Shown one piece after another: positions 11,324-21,786 of a stretch of DNA of 64,000 bases (within the stretch, counting starts at the first letter, position 1; each line of letters begins with the position of its first letter). A program made the translations under genes and the position numbers. The notes beneath the pieces are model-generated. The model made no database searches. It was given only the letters and a program-made list of their open reading frames with translations, and was not told the DNA's origin. Source of the DNA: Ryuthela nishihirai (taxonomy: Eukaryota; Arthropoda; Arachnida; Araneae; Heptathelidae); assembly GCA_038380435.1 (NCBI GenBank), contig JAWZYU010000019.1, positions 20,919,801 to 20,983,800 on the forward strand, written 5' to 3'.

Positions 11324-11570
11324 AAAAGTATTTTACCAATCCAACTGAAAAAGAATTATCTCTTAAAACAGTTGCGTTTCCGGATGTAAGGAAGAAACTC
11401 ATTGTTGCAAATGCAAACTTCATAATCTTCACATTCTGCCATCAAAATTTCAAATTTCTAGCATAAGTACATCACTTGCAATATTCGTTTAAAAGTTTGC
11501 AATTTTAAAATTTTTTCATCTTTAGAGGGTACAGTTTGAACTTTTGGGAGATTCGGAAAGTGAAAATCGT
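11324..11570. other. No recognised feature
   Basis: AT-rich. The sequence TTTGGGAGATTCG near 11545 recurs near 12463 on the other side of the transposase remnant. Confidence 0.4.
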
Positions 11571-11900
11571 AATATATCAAATTCTGTTTTTACATGGTAG
11601 ATAGGTTCACGAAAAAACCGTGTAAAAAAATACAGTGCATATTAAAAAGCAGAAGATTTATTCCAGACGTGAAAATCCAGTACAAATAATAAGTTGTTTT
11701 CAAACAAATCATATCATAATCTTTAATTAAATCTTTATTTGATTTTTATTCATTTAAACACATTTTTTTATAAACTTATAAAGATAATTATATGTACACG
11801 AATAAAGTAAATTATCCTTCATAAAGAAAATAATATGTCATTAATTCAAGAATACAAAAGTGCAAAAAATTATGACTTACATAAGCCTATTAACTAGATT

Positions 11901-12231
11901 TTATTCGTTGCCACTTTCTGACAATAGACGCATTCGTTTGCGTAAGACTGGAATTAAATCACTTTCATCACTTGAAACATTTTGGCCGTCGTGTGCATAC
12001 TCCAATGGTGAAATGCTCTCTGTGGCATGGGGAACCAAATTATCACTTGTTTCCAGTGTGATTAGTTTTGGCAACGAACTCTGTAATCAATCATTGAGAT
12101 CCTGCTTTGACTAGGTCTTTGTATAATTCTTGATAACGCGCCATACATGACTTCAATTCACGTTTAAACTGTTCAGCTCGTTCGACAATGGGATCATGTG
12201 AAAGAAAATGACTTTCCAATTTACTAGCCAT
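11901..12231 (-). pseudogene. C-terminal part of a pogo/Tigger (jerky-like) transposase
   Basis: From an ATG at 12231, the minus strand reads MASKLESHFLSHDPIVERAE and a helix-rich segment to ELYKDLVKAGSQ. An in-frame TGA follows, and the frame continues LITEFVAK and ends LRKRMRLLSESGNE before a TAA at 11901. HFLSHDP, a short charged helix and a closing Q-x-L-I-T-E-F motif fit the tails of jerky/Tigger-type transposases. The closing motif resembles a PCNA-interacting box, known in pogo transposase. The TGA would be serine (TCA) after one change. The DDE core is absent. TIR-like sequence lies on both sides (11590-11630 and 12325-12415). Identification rests on the tail only, so it is moderate. 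Confidence 0.5.
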
Positions 12232-12324
12232 TTTAAAGGTTAAATGTTCAACGCAACATTGAGTTCCCGGAACTCAATGTTGCCACTTTATTCCGAATGA
12301 AATAGGTTTTGTACAATTTTTGAT

Positions 12325-12415
12325 TAACATGGTTTTAAAAAAATTCCAATTCTGTTTTTACATGGTTTTTTTTTTACACAATTTTGATTTAACACGGTTT
12401 AGAAAAAAAGTCCAA
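12325..12415 (-). repeat. Inverted TIR-like monomer related to the 12.7-14.6 kb satellite
   Basis: CCAATTCTGTTTTTACATGG, then TTTACACAATTTTG and ATTTAACACGGTTTAG, is one satellite monomer in the opposite orientation to the array. A partial relative sits at 11590-11630. Sequence from 12480 to 12720 shows nothing else. Confidence 0.8.
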
Positions 12416-12724
12416 TTCCTCCGATCATGACTTTGGGAGACCTACGATCAGACTTTGGGAGATTCGAACTATTGGGAGAATAAAAGAGAGAAAACTTGTT
12501 GTGTAGTTATGTTAGTGTAGTTTTTATTTTGGGGATTTTAGTGAACAAAATGTGTATCTACAGTACATTTTCAAAGTTAAAACTACTTCGAAAAATGTGA
12601 CCATAAAAATGCCATCTTTGTTATAAATGTAAATTCTAGGAATTTTTTCTTGAACAGGAATATTTTTTCAGAATTAAATTCAACCCAGAATTTAATTCAG
12701 ATTTTTAAAAAGGCGCCGTTTGAA

Positions 12725-14612
12725 CAGTGTTAGATCAAAATAAATCGTACAAAAAGAGTATTCGAATTTTTTTCTAAACCGTGTTAAATCAAAATCGGGT
12801 AAAAAAAAATCCATGTATAAAGAGAATTGGAATTTTTTTCTAAACCATGTTAAATCAAAATTGTGTAAAAAAACCATGTAAAAACAGAATTGGAATTTTT
12901 TTTAAACCATGTTAAATCAAAATCGTGTAGAAAAATACATGTAAAAACAGAATTGGAATTTTTTCTAAACCATGTTAAATCAAAATTGTGTAAAAAAATC
13001 CATGTAAAAACAGAATTGGATATTTTTTTAAACCGTGTTAAATCAAAATTGTGTAAAAAAAAATCCATGTAAAAAACATAATTGGAATTTTTTCTAAACC
13101 ATGTTAAATCAAAATCGTGTAAAAAAAATCCATGTAAAAACAAAATTGGAATTTTTTAAACCGTGTTAAATCAAAATTGTGTAAAAAATCCATGTAAAAA
13201 ACATAATTGGAATTTTTTCTAAACCATGTTAAATCAAAATTGTGTAAAAAAATCCATGTAAAAACAGAATTGGATTTTTTTTTTTAAACCGTGTTAAATC
13301 AAAATTGTGTAAAAAAAAAAATCCATGTAAAAACAGAATTGGATTTTTTTTAAACCGTGTTAAATCAAAATCGTGTAAAATAAATCCATGTCAAAATAGA
13401 ATTGGATTTTTTTTAAAACCGTGTTAAATCAAAATCGTGTAAAAAAATCCATGTGAAAACAGAATTGTAATTTCTTTTTCTAAACCGTGTTAAATCAAAA
13501 TTGTGTAAAAAAATCCCTGTAAAAACAGAATTGGAATTTTTTTTAAACGGTGTTAAATCAATATTGTGTAAAAAATCCATGTAAAAACATAATTGGAATT
13601 TTTTCTAAACCATGTTAAATCAAAATTGTGTAAAAAAAAATTCATGTAAAATAGAATTGGAATTTTTTTTTAAACCGTGTTAAATCAAAATCGTGTAAAA
13701 AAATCCATGTAGAAACAGAATTGTATTTTTTTTTTCTAAACCGTGTTAAATCAAAATTGTGTAAAAAAAATCCCTGTAAAAACAGAATTGGAATTTTTTT
13801 TTAAACGGTGTTAAATCAATATTGTGTAAAAAATCCATGTAAAAACATAATTGGAATTTTTTCTAAACCATGTTAAATCAAAATTGTGTAAAAAAAAATT
13901 CATGTAAAATAGAATTGGAATTTTTTTTTAAACCGTGTTAAATCAAAATCGTGTAAAAAAATCCATGTAGAAACAGAATTGTAATTTTTTTTTCTAAACC
14001 GTGTTAAATCAAAATTGTGTAAAAAAAATCCCTGTAAAAACAGAATTGGAATTTTTTTTAAACGGTGTTAAATCAATATTGTGTAAAAAATCCATGTAAA
14101 AACATAATTGGAATTTTTTCTAAACCATGTTAAATCAAAATTGTGTAAAAAAAAAATCCATGTAAAAAGAGAATTGGATTTTTTTTAAACCGTGTTAAAT
14201 CAGAATTGTGCAAAAATCCATGTAAAACATAATTTAAATTTTTTCTAAACCGTGTTAAATCAAAATTGTGTAAAAAAATCCATGTAAAAACAGAATTGGA
14301 ATTTTTTCTAAACCATGTTAAATCAAAATTGTGTAAAAAAAATCCATGTAAAAACAGGATTGGATTTTTTTAAAACCGTGTTTAATCAAAATTGTGTTAA
14401 AAAAATCCATGTAAAAACAAAATTGGATTTTTTTAAAACCGTGTTAAATCAAAATTGTGCAAAAAATCCATGTAAAAACAAAATTGGAATTTTTTCTAAA
14501 CCGTGTTAAATCAAAATTGTGTAGAAAAATACCATATAAAACAGAATTGCATTTTTTTTAAACCCTGTGTAAATCAAAATCGTGTAAAAAATCCATGTAA
14601 AAAGAGAATGGG
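12725..14612. repeat. Satellite array, about 30 monomers of roughly 62 bp
   Basis: Each monomer reads AAACCGTGTTAAATCAAAAT, TGTGTAAAAAAATCCATGT, then AAAAACAGAATTGGAATTTT, with variable T and A runs that make the length 58-67 bp. Between about 13515 and 14290 a four-monomer block is repeated. Its marker CCCTGTAAAAACAG begins at 13515, 13772 and 14030 (periods 257 and 258), a small higher-order repeat. The monomer sequence is the reverse complement of TIR-like sequence beside the pogo-type transposase remnant at 11.9 kb. The open frames through the array on either strand (for example 12850-13143) are artefacts of the repeat. Confidence 0.93.
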
Positions 14613-14673
14613 TGTATTTAATCAATACCTATCCAACACAAAAATCTTAAAATAAATTCTTTAAAATTTTTAT

Positions 14674-16257
14674 CTTACCCGTGCTTTGAGATTACAGCAA
14701 TGAAGAGAGATTCAAGTCGAAAATAGAATTTACTCAATAATTTATATCGGAAACAGCCATTTCAATAATTCACATCGTAAATAACAGTTACCTCATCCAT
14801 TCATATCGAAAGCAATTGTCACTTCATATCAGAAACAACAGTCACGTCATCATTTTATACTGGAAGCAACAGTTACCACAACAACTCGTATTTGGAACAG
14901 CAGTTACCTGAATAATTCTTATTTCGAGCAACAGTTTACAACAAAAAGAATTTTTAATACATGTCTAAAATCAAAATGTCTGATGTTTACAGAAGGACAG
15001 ACGACAAAGTGAAAACATTTTCTTTTTTTTTCTGAAAACGAGACAAAAAAATTTAATTGCAGAAATAAGTATTTTAGCCTTATGTAACATTATTTCTCTT
15101 CTCTTTCCCTCCCCTAGCAGAATCATTATCTGCAACTCCCCCCCCCCCGCCCCTCTCAAGGCGTTTATAATTTATAAACAACCCCTGAGTAGCGAAATTT
15201 CCACCCCTATTAAGTGGTTATAAATTTCATCGAGTCATTTGTTCCAAGATGACGGAACAAATTGTGATGAAAAGAGAATAAGGTGCATTTTGTTTCGCCA
15301 GAGATTCAATTATCCACCTTACCGATAAAATGCTTCAGTGATTCAGCACTGAAATCTAACTGAAGGCTTAACACTCACAGCAGTAGGCTAAACACCAGAA
15401 AAGACATAGAAAAGGGAGGTGCAGTAGCTAAAAAACACAAACAAAAAAATGTCGAGGTAGCGTTGCTTACGATAACAATGGTTAGCTTTTGCCTCTCGTA
15501 CAAATTGTTGAGGTAATTGTTGTTTCGGATACAAATTATCCAGGAAACTGTTATTTCTGAAATGAATTGTTGAGGTTGTTGTAAACTGTTGCTCGAAATA
15601 AGAATTGTTGAGGTTGTAAACTGTTGCTCGAAATAAGAATTGTTGAGGTTGTTGTAAACTGTTGCTCGAAATAAGAATTGTTGAGGTTGTTGTAAACTGT
15701 TGCTCGAAATAAGAATTGTTGAGGTTGTTGTAAACTGTTGCTCAAAATAAGATTTGTTGAGGTTGTTGTAAACTGTTGCTCGAAATAAGAATTGTTGAGG
15801 TTGTTGTAAACTGTTGCTCGAAATAAGAATTGTTGAGGTTGTTGTAAACTCTTGCCGAAATAAGAATTGTTGAGGTTGTTGTAAACTTTGCTCGAAATAA
15901 GAATTGTTGAGGTTGTTGTAAACTTTGCTCGAAATAAGAATTGTTGAGGTTGTTGTAAACTGTTGCTCGAAATAAGAATTGTTCAGGTTGTGGTAAACTG
16001 TTGCTCGAAATAAGAATTATTCAGGTAACTGCTGTTCCAAATACGAGTTGTCGTGGTAACTGCTGCTTCCAGTATAAAATGATGACGTGACTGTTGTTTC
16101 TGATATGAAGTGACAATTGCTTTCGATATCAATTGATGAGGTAACTGTTAGTTACGATGTGAATTATTGAAATGGCTGTTTCCGATATAAATTATTCAGT
16201 AAATTCTATTTTCGACTTGAATCTCTCTTCATTGCTGTAATCTCAAAGCACGGTTAA
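14674..16257. mobile_element. Foldback-like element with long inverted arms
   Basis: Left arm 14681-14943 and right arm 15989-16251 are reverse complements with few mismatches and no net length change, ending at GTGCTTTGAGATTACAGCAA and its complement. The arms consist of diverged roughly 31-bp units built on AATTATTGAGGTAACTGTTG followed by TTTCCGATA. The loop (about 14950-15480) contains ACAGAAGGACAGAC and AAAGTGAAAACATT, shared with 10590-10735. No transposase frame is present. Long arms made of short tandem units are the known layout of Drosophila FB elements, but I infer analogy, not homology. No clear target-site duplication was found. Confidence 0.7.
15564..16012. repeat. 38-bp minisatellite inside the right arm, about 12 copies
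   Basis: The unit GAATTGTTGAGGTTGTTGTA plus AACTGTTGCTCGAAATAA is repeated head to tail with few changes. The left arm carries a single counterpart at 14910-14943, so the right arm has expanded from one unit. The unit is a lengthened variant of the roughly 31-bp arm repeat. Confidence 0.93.
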
Positions 16258-16265
16258 GAAAGTTG

Positions 16266-16606
16266 AATTTTACCTGTAAGCGGAGCTTTTTTTTTTTCAA
16301 ACAATGGGCTAAATCGCCAGGTCACAAGTGCCCAAGGGCTCAGAGTTCGTTAGCGGAAGGGAACCCACTGGAGAGTTCGTAGGAGACAGATGGAAGCTTC
16401 CCCTCAAGGCCATTCACAGTATTCTACTGCACACTGAGCAACGGCTTAACGTTCCGTCCTACGGAAAGCGGTCGTATCTAGTCCATCGGTGTTCATATTC
16501 TGACTGACGACAGGGTAAGGATTTAGCGGAAATAAATCTCAACTTTGATACTGTTGGGACTCGAACTGGAAATTGAAGATCACGAGCTTGTCGAGCTACT
16601 GTATGA
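16266..16606 (-). mobile_element. SINE-A, near full length, diverged
   Basis: It begins GAATTTTACCTGTAAGCGGA and ends in a damaged head (GGGACTCGAACTGG, GAGCTACTGTATGAG). It abuts the right arm of the foldback-like element. Confidence 0.85.
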
Positions 16607-16680
16607 GCAAAATCCCGCCCCCAGGTAAAAGGAATGTAGCATATTTTCTAGGAAATAGGATATATGAATAACTGATTAAT

Positions 16681-16746
16681 CACATTACTAATACTTGTAT
16701 ATATCGCAATCTTAATTCCTTAACCAGTAATTGCCATTTACAAAAT
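16681..16746. repeat. 66-bp segment duplicated at 28671-28748, inverted
   Basis: The reverse complement is identical to 28671-28748 except for two extra TATTAG units there. In both places the segment abuts the tRNA-head end of a SINE-A. Confidence 0.95.
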
Positions 16747-17132
16747 GGTTCGTGGGTGACTCAGTCGGTAGCGCTCCAGCTCGTAATCTGTAGTTCCCAG
16801 GTTCGAGTCCTAGTTGAGTTAACGTTGAGATTTATCTCCGCAAAATTCCCCGCCCTGCCCACGGTCAGTAGGGGACACCGATGGGCTTGGCAAGGACGCC
16901 GTCCGTCGGATGGAACGTTAAGCCGTGGACCAGTATGTGGGAGAGGCTCTCCCTGTGCACGTTAAAGAATATGCTGGATGGCCTTGACGGGAGACTACCA
17001 TCTGTCTCCCAACAGCCGTTCCAGTGGGTCCCCTCCTGCAACCTTCTCTGAGCCTTCGGGGTCCTTGTGACCTGGCCATTTAGTCCATGGTGTGCAAAAA
17101 AGTGCCGCTCAGTGGTAAAACAACCCTACCCA
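16747..17132 (+). mobile_element. SINE-A, full length
   Basis: Head with GTGACTCAGTCGG and GGTTCGAGTCC, full body, and end AACAACCCTACCC. GCCATTTA at 16733-16740 and 17135-17142 may be a TSD, though the left copy lies inside the duplicated flank. Confidence 0.93.
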
Positions 17133-17142
17133 AAGCCATTTA

Positions 17143-17872
17143 TAACTGCCATTTTCTTTTTCTTCGAGAAATTCGTTATTGCGAAAGTGTCAGTACCCAT
17201 ATGTTTCGTTATACGTACTTAGATCGTACTTTACATCATTCTGACATTATTTTTTCGTAAATGACAATATTGGCTTTGATATTTCGAAAGCTTTAAGCAG
17301 TACTTTTGAATCGTTTGTGATTATTTTTGTATTTCAAGATTTTTATTCAAAAAATATTTCGTGTGACACTTCTTTCTTTCGTTGACACTTCTTGCAAAGT
17401 GCTCCTGAATTAAATCTGAATTCATGTTTCATGATAATTGTATCTAAAGACAAAGTTGTGATATTATTTTGAACTTTTTACTCCATTAATCAATGGTTAT
17501 GACCTGCGAGTGGCACCCGTTATTGAAAAGTGTCCCGTCTGTTGTTCGAACTTCGGAAAAATGGCACATCAGTGAAAAAGGTGGACGTCACTGCACTAAG
17601 GAAACGAGCGCCAGAGAGCGGTACCAGGAACCACTTTTTTCGGGGAGTGGAGGGTTAGGGGACAGCACTGAGCAATTCTTGAAAACAGAACACAGTGGAA
17701 CTGCTCAATGGTTCTCTCTAACTCTTTCACTTAACCTTTGTAGGAGAGGGGTCCTATGGGACAGACACTACGAGCGCGTAATGCTCGTTTGTTTAGTCCA
17801 GAGGATAATTAATGAAGGTGGTAATTTAGTTACTGAGGGGTTCTTAAAAATATATATAACGCCTTGAGATAC
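17143..17872. other. Unrecognised; 124-codon plus-strand frame at 17493-17867
   Basis: This is one of the few longer frames here not made of a known repeat. It starts at a real ATG and its composition is not simple, but I see no domain, signal peptide or membrane segment. The frame has no clear polyadenylation signal close behind. I list it as a candidate only. Confidence 0.25.
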
Positions 17873-18036
17873 TGTTGGTTGTTTCATCTCTGAGCGGCAT
17901 TTTTTTTTTGCATACAATGGAATAAATGGCCAGGTCTCAAGAACTCCAAAATCTTAGAAATGGATAGAGAAAGAAACCACTAGACAGCTGTTAGGAGCCT
18001 CTCGTCTTGACCATCTTAGTGTGCTCTTTAATCCTT
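17873..18036 (-). mobile_element. SINE-A 3' part, diverged
   Basis: GTTGGTTGTTTCATCTCTGAGCGG (split here for length), ATGGCCAGGTCTCAAG and CTCTTTAATCC are recognisable. Confidence 0.75.
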
Positions 18037-18095
18037 TCAGTCCATATAGCCCATACAAAACACTAAAACAGTATAAGTTTTTATTAGTATAAAAA

Positions 18096-18290
18096 TAAAT
18101 ACCCCCTCAAGCAGCTACTTGCCACAGAGGTCTAACAGGAGCCTGTCAGTTTATATGCCACAGTAGGAGATCTGAGAGGATGGCAGGACCTCAGCAGAAA
18201 AACAATACACACACACAACCATGCCTTACCCGGGGCTCGAACCCAGGTCCCTTAGATCAGTAGCCAAGCGTGCTAACCACTCGGCCATGC
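18096..18290 (-). mobile_element. SINE-B, full length
   Basis: It begins ACCCCCTCAAGCAGCTACTT and ends with the head complement GCTAACCACTCGGCCATG; B-box complement GGGGCTCGAACCC at about 18232. Confidence 0.93.
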
Positions 18291-18534
18291 ATAAAACTGT
18301 TAAATAAAATGTGTTTTCCACTTACTTCCCCATTTGAAAATATAAAAGATTTTTAGAAGTAATAAAAGTTTATTCTTAATTTGTATGTAAGTTATTCTTT
18401 TTTAAGTTTTTCTTTCCATTTCACTATTTTTACGTTTTTGGGGCAAAATTTATTTTATTTCAAATAACAATAACATCGTGAACCAGACATTGTTAAATTA
18501 ATCAAATTAAGACTGACTGTAAGGTTTAACGGAA

Positions 18535-18720
18535 CCAAAGCACTCTGCTGCACACGTGTCCATAGCTTAAAATCCCATCCGAGTGACAACATCCTCTCCA
18601 AGTTCATTGGTGTCACCTTTCTCAGTAAAGAGATCAGCGGGGAAATTCTCAATCGAGACAAGATGAAACTCTAAGTTGGGAACAGTTGTTATGAATGTGA
18701 CGTGCTTCTGACTTCACCCC
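18535..18720 (-). mobile_element. SINE-A 5' half, decayed
   Basis: CATAGCTTAAAATCCCATCC, CCAAGTTCATTGGTGTCACC and AAATTCTCAA mark the body. The head is barely recognisable. Confidence 0.6.
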
Positions 18721-18778
18721 CCCCCTCCCACAATACCCTTCCACTCACCTCCGTAAACAGAAAAAACCAAACAGAAGC

Positions 18779-19159
18779 GGGGCGGGGGTGGCTCAGTCGG
18801 TAGCGCGCCAGGCTCGTAATCTATAGTTCCCAGGTTCGAGTCCCAGCTGGGTCAGCGTTGAGATTTATCTCCGCAAAATTCCCCGCCCTGCCCACGGTCA
18901 GTAGGGGACACCGATGGGCTTGGAAAGGCCGCCGTCCGTCGGATGGGACGTTAAGCCGTGGCTCCGTGTGCGGGAGAGCCATACCCTGTGCACGTTAAAG
19001 AACACGCTGGATGGCCTTGACGGGAGGCTACCATCTGTCTCCCAACAGCTGTTCCTGTGGGTCCCCTCCCCCAACCTTCTCTGAGCATTCGGGGTCCATG
19101 TGACCTGGCCATTTAGCCCATGGTGTGCAAAAAAGTGCCCCTCAGAGGTAAAACCCAAC
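18779..19159 (+). mobile_element. SINE-A, full length, young, 12-bp TSD
   Basis: Intact head and body close to the family consensus. CCAAACAGAAGC at 18767-18778 and 19160-19171 flanks it exactly. Confidence 0.97.
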
Positions 19160-19171
19160 CCAAACAGAAGC

Positions 19172-19655
19172 CAAACGTCATCTTTCAGCGAAGGACTCGC
19201 TAGCCTTCCAACACTCAGCTATTGGATTTCGCTGGTTACTCAATAACCTGCCAGAGATACCGATTTGATGCAAGCCACCTGAGCACAACACAATTGCAGA
19301 AATGCCAGCACCAGTGCTTTACAAGTTCTTTACAAACGATTCACTTACACCTAAACAGCTGTGAGGACAAATGAAGCTCTTCTAGGAATCGCTTGATCCA
19401 CAAAACGAAGTGGACAAGGGAAGTTGTTAACCATTTTTTTGCATTGGAGGAAAAAAAACCGAAAATAACCCTTCTTCCTCACAAAAACACACAAGGCAAA
19501 ACATTTTGTGTCTCTTTTTTTTGCAAAAAGATTTTTCAGATTTTTTTATACAAATTAGTGTGCTTAAAAAGTTCTAACGCAATATATTTATAAACGATAA
19601 AGGACATTTTAATCGGCTCTGACCAATGACAAAGTAAGCTATATAAGTTATTGAC
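19172..19655. other. No recognised feature
   Basis: Only short frames; no motif recognised. Confidence 0.4.
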
Positions 19656-19668
19656 ACCCATATGTCCA

Positions 19669-20191
19669 AAGTACTCTTTGTTGCTGCACAACACAGCAAC
19701 CACGGCAATCCCCGGTTCCGTCTTTCGACACTACCAAGTTGAATGGAAAGCCGCGACTATCTACTGTCGGGGGCAAGGCTACATAATATTGATGCATCTC
19801 ATCCCCGACCTCCTATGGCGAGCAGTCCTATAGAAGGAAAGCTCATCCATCGGTCAAAACCTAAATTTAATCTGTTCCCCGGTTAGCCATGAACAAAGAT
19901 ATATAAATCCAGGTTTGCTCGGCTCCCGGGGTGGAGATTCTTAGTCGGCCCCAGACTTTGAAAAGGGCCCTTGCCTACTAGGGCACCACTCCGTTCTGCA
20001 GGGCCCTTGAACTGCTCTACTGAGCACCTGATTTTGAGGTCTTGGCACCGCCAAACCGGGCCACTAAACCGGTCAGCGATGCCAACTGTCCACCTGGTAC
20101 CCATACTGGTCAGCAGAGTCTTCGAGCGGTTGCTGGGCCACAAGCCCCCCCCCCACCACCACCAGGTCAAGGTGGTACCCTATCGGGGGGG
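19669..20191. mobile_element. Unclassified GC-rich insertion between 13-bp direct repeats
   Basis: ACCCATATGTCCA stands at 19656-19668 and at 20192-20204. The 523 bp between them is visibly GC-richer than its surroundings, with short repeated words such as GGGCCCTTG. No coding motif, TIR or tRNA-like box was recognised. The right repeat merges into a truncated SINE-A. The open frames here (19971-20300) are unsupported. Confidence 0.45.
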
Positions 20192-20198
20192 ACCCATA

Positions 20199-20315
20199 TG
20201 TCCAGTGGGTCCTCTCTTCCCAACCATTTCTGAGCCCTCGAGGTGTTTATTACCTGGCTATTTAGCCCATTGTGTGCAAAAAAGTGCCGCTCAGAGGTAA
20301 AACAACCCAGCACAA
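20199..20315 (+). mobile_element. SINE-A 3' end fragment
   Basis: It runs from CCAGTGGGTCCTCTCTTCCC to AAAACAACCCAGCACAACCC. Confidence 0.88.
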
Positions 20316-21283
20316 CCCTTGGAGCCCGATATCGATAATTTTTTGACCCTCAATAACAAAACAACTCAACTTCCAAAGAGCGAAGGGGAGTTTGGTATGT
20401 TTGAGTCTAATTTGGGGATTAGGATTTGACGCCTTGTGTTTCTGATTTTTGGAAACTTAACAGAAAATATACACTATTGAAGTCGTCAAGCGATGGTGTT
20501 ACAACCCTCTCCCCTACTGCTCCCTCTTCGAAATGTCAATGTGTAATGGTTTATCGTAATCGAACCTGAAGTTCCTTGGTTCGAGTAATTGTTTTGAAAT
20601 ATTTTTTGATTATCTCTGCGTCTTTTCCTCGGTGTATCATGTGACACGAAAGGCTCGCAAAAGAGTCTGTCGGGTTACCATAATTCCTTGTAAATTCCAT
20701 TTTAAGAAGTATTCCTTATCCTTCTTTTTATTCCTATATTGTCTTTGATGCAGTTTTTCCCTTGTTCATTCGAAACACCAAGATGAATCTCTTCCTTATT
20801 ATCTCTCTCCTCAATCGCCTTTTTTCTCTTTCTTTCTGTCAATGGCTACTTGTTCTCGAAATATAGGCGAGACCATTGTTGTCCCAAGGCCATTAAGAAC
20901 AAAGACCCAAAAGAAACGAGGTAAGTTCAGATTTTTCTTTTTTGGACCAAGTTATAGGTAAAGAAGCAGCCACTGCCATTTCTTTCTCTTAGCTGATTAA
21001 CATCACGACAGGTGCACGCCATTTTTCCCCCCGCTTCATTTTAAAACCCTCCCCAAAGTTCTCACAATTCCTTCCCGTCGTGCCATCTCGCAGTTGTCGG
21101 TAAATTATACGATAGCGTCTAATTACTTTTTTTAATTACTCCCTTCTGATAAGTTGTAAAAATCTGGACATTGGTTCTGCCATTAGAACCAAACAGAGCC
21201 TGAGAGAGATTAAAATGGGGCCACGCACCCCACTCCAAAAGCGTATACGAATATATTTGATACTTTAAAAATCATATTTTATT
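20316..21283. other. About 970 bp with no recognised feature
   Basis: No ORF above 60 codons, no SINE, no TIR. Possibly old unique intergenic or intronic sequence. Confidence 0.45.
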
Positions 21284-21296
21284 TCATTTATTAAAA

Positions 21297-21674
21297 GGGG
21301 CGGGGGTGGCTCAGTCGGTAGCGCGCCAGGCTCGTAATCTGTAGTTCCCAGGTTCGAGTCCCAGCTGGGTCAGCGTTGAGATTTATCTCCGCAAAAATTC
21401 CCCGCCCTGCCCACGGTCAGTAGGGGACACCGATGGGCTTGGAAAGGCCGCCGTCCGTCGGGTGGGACGTTAAGCCGTGGCCCCGTGTGCGGGAGAGCCA
21501 TACCCTGTGCACGTTAAAGAACACGCTGGATGGCCTTGACGGGAGGCTACCATCTGTTTCCCAACAGCTGTTCCAGTGGGTCCCCTCCCCAACCTTCTCT
21601 GAGCCTTCGGGGTCCATGTGACCTGGCCATTTAGCCCATGGTGTGCAAAAAAGTGCCGCTCTAAAACAATCCAA
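21297..21674 (+). mobile_element. SINE-A, full length, young, 13-bp TSD
   Basis: Starts GGGGCGGGGGTGGCTCAGTC with both boxes intact. Near the 3' end the usual CTCAGAGGTAAAAC has lost a few bases (CTCTAAAAC). TCATTTATTAAAA is at 21284-21296 and 21675-21687. Confidence 0.97.
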
Positions 21675-21786
21675 TCATTTATTAAAAAATTAATTAAATT
21701 ATGAATCATGAAACCAATTTATGCAAAATTTCATACTGACGCAAGCATTCTATGTGACTACGTAGTCCTATAAAAGCCTCAAAGGC

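Noticed and set aside
12850..13143. Repetitive Phe/Asp-rich ORF on the minus strand
   Set aside because: It is a translation of the satellite monomers; frame depends on variable A/T runs and breaks repeatedly.
15551..15745. Repetitive Gln/Asn-rich ORF on the minus strand
   Set aside because: It is a translation of the 38-bp minisatellite in the foldback-like element.
18779..18860. tRNA gene calls at SINE heads
   Set aside because: A and B boxes match, but the acceptor stem does not close and the sequence continues directly into SINE body; all are SINE heads.
18898..19158. Recurrent open frames of 60-150 codons with Cys/Trp/Pro-rich predicted peptides across many sites
   Set aside because: They fall on SINE-A copies on either strand and repeat wherever the SINE occurs. 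The SINE is transcribed as RNA and has no coding function.
19971..20300. 109-codon Pro/Arg-rich plus-strand ORF
   Set aside because: Lies in a GC-rich insertion with few stop codons by composition and runs into SINE-A.
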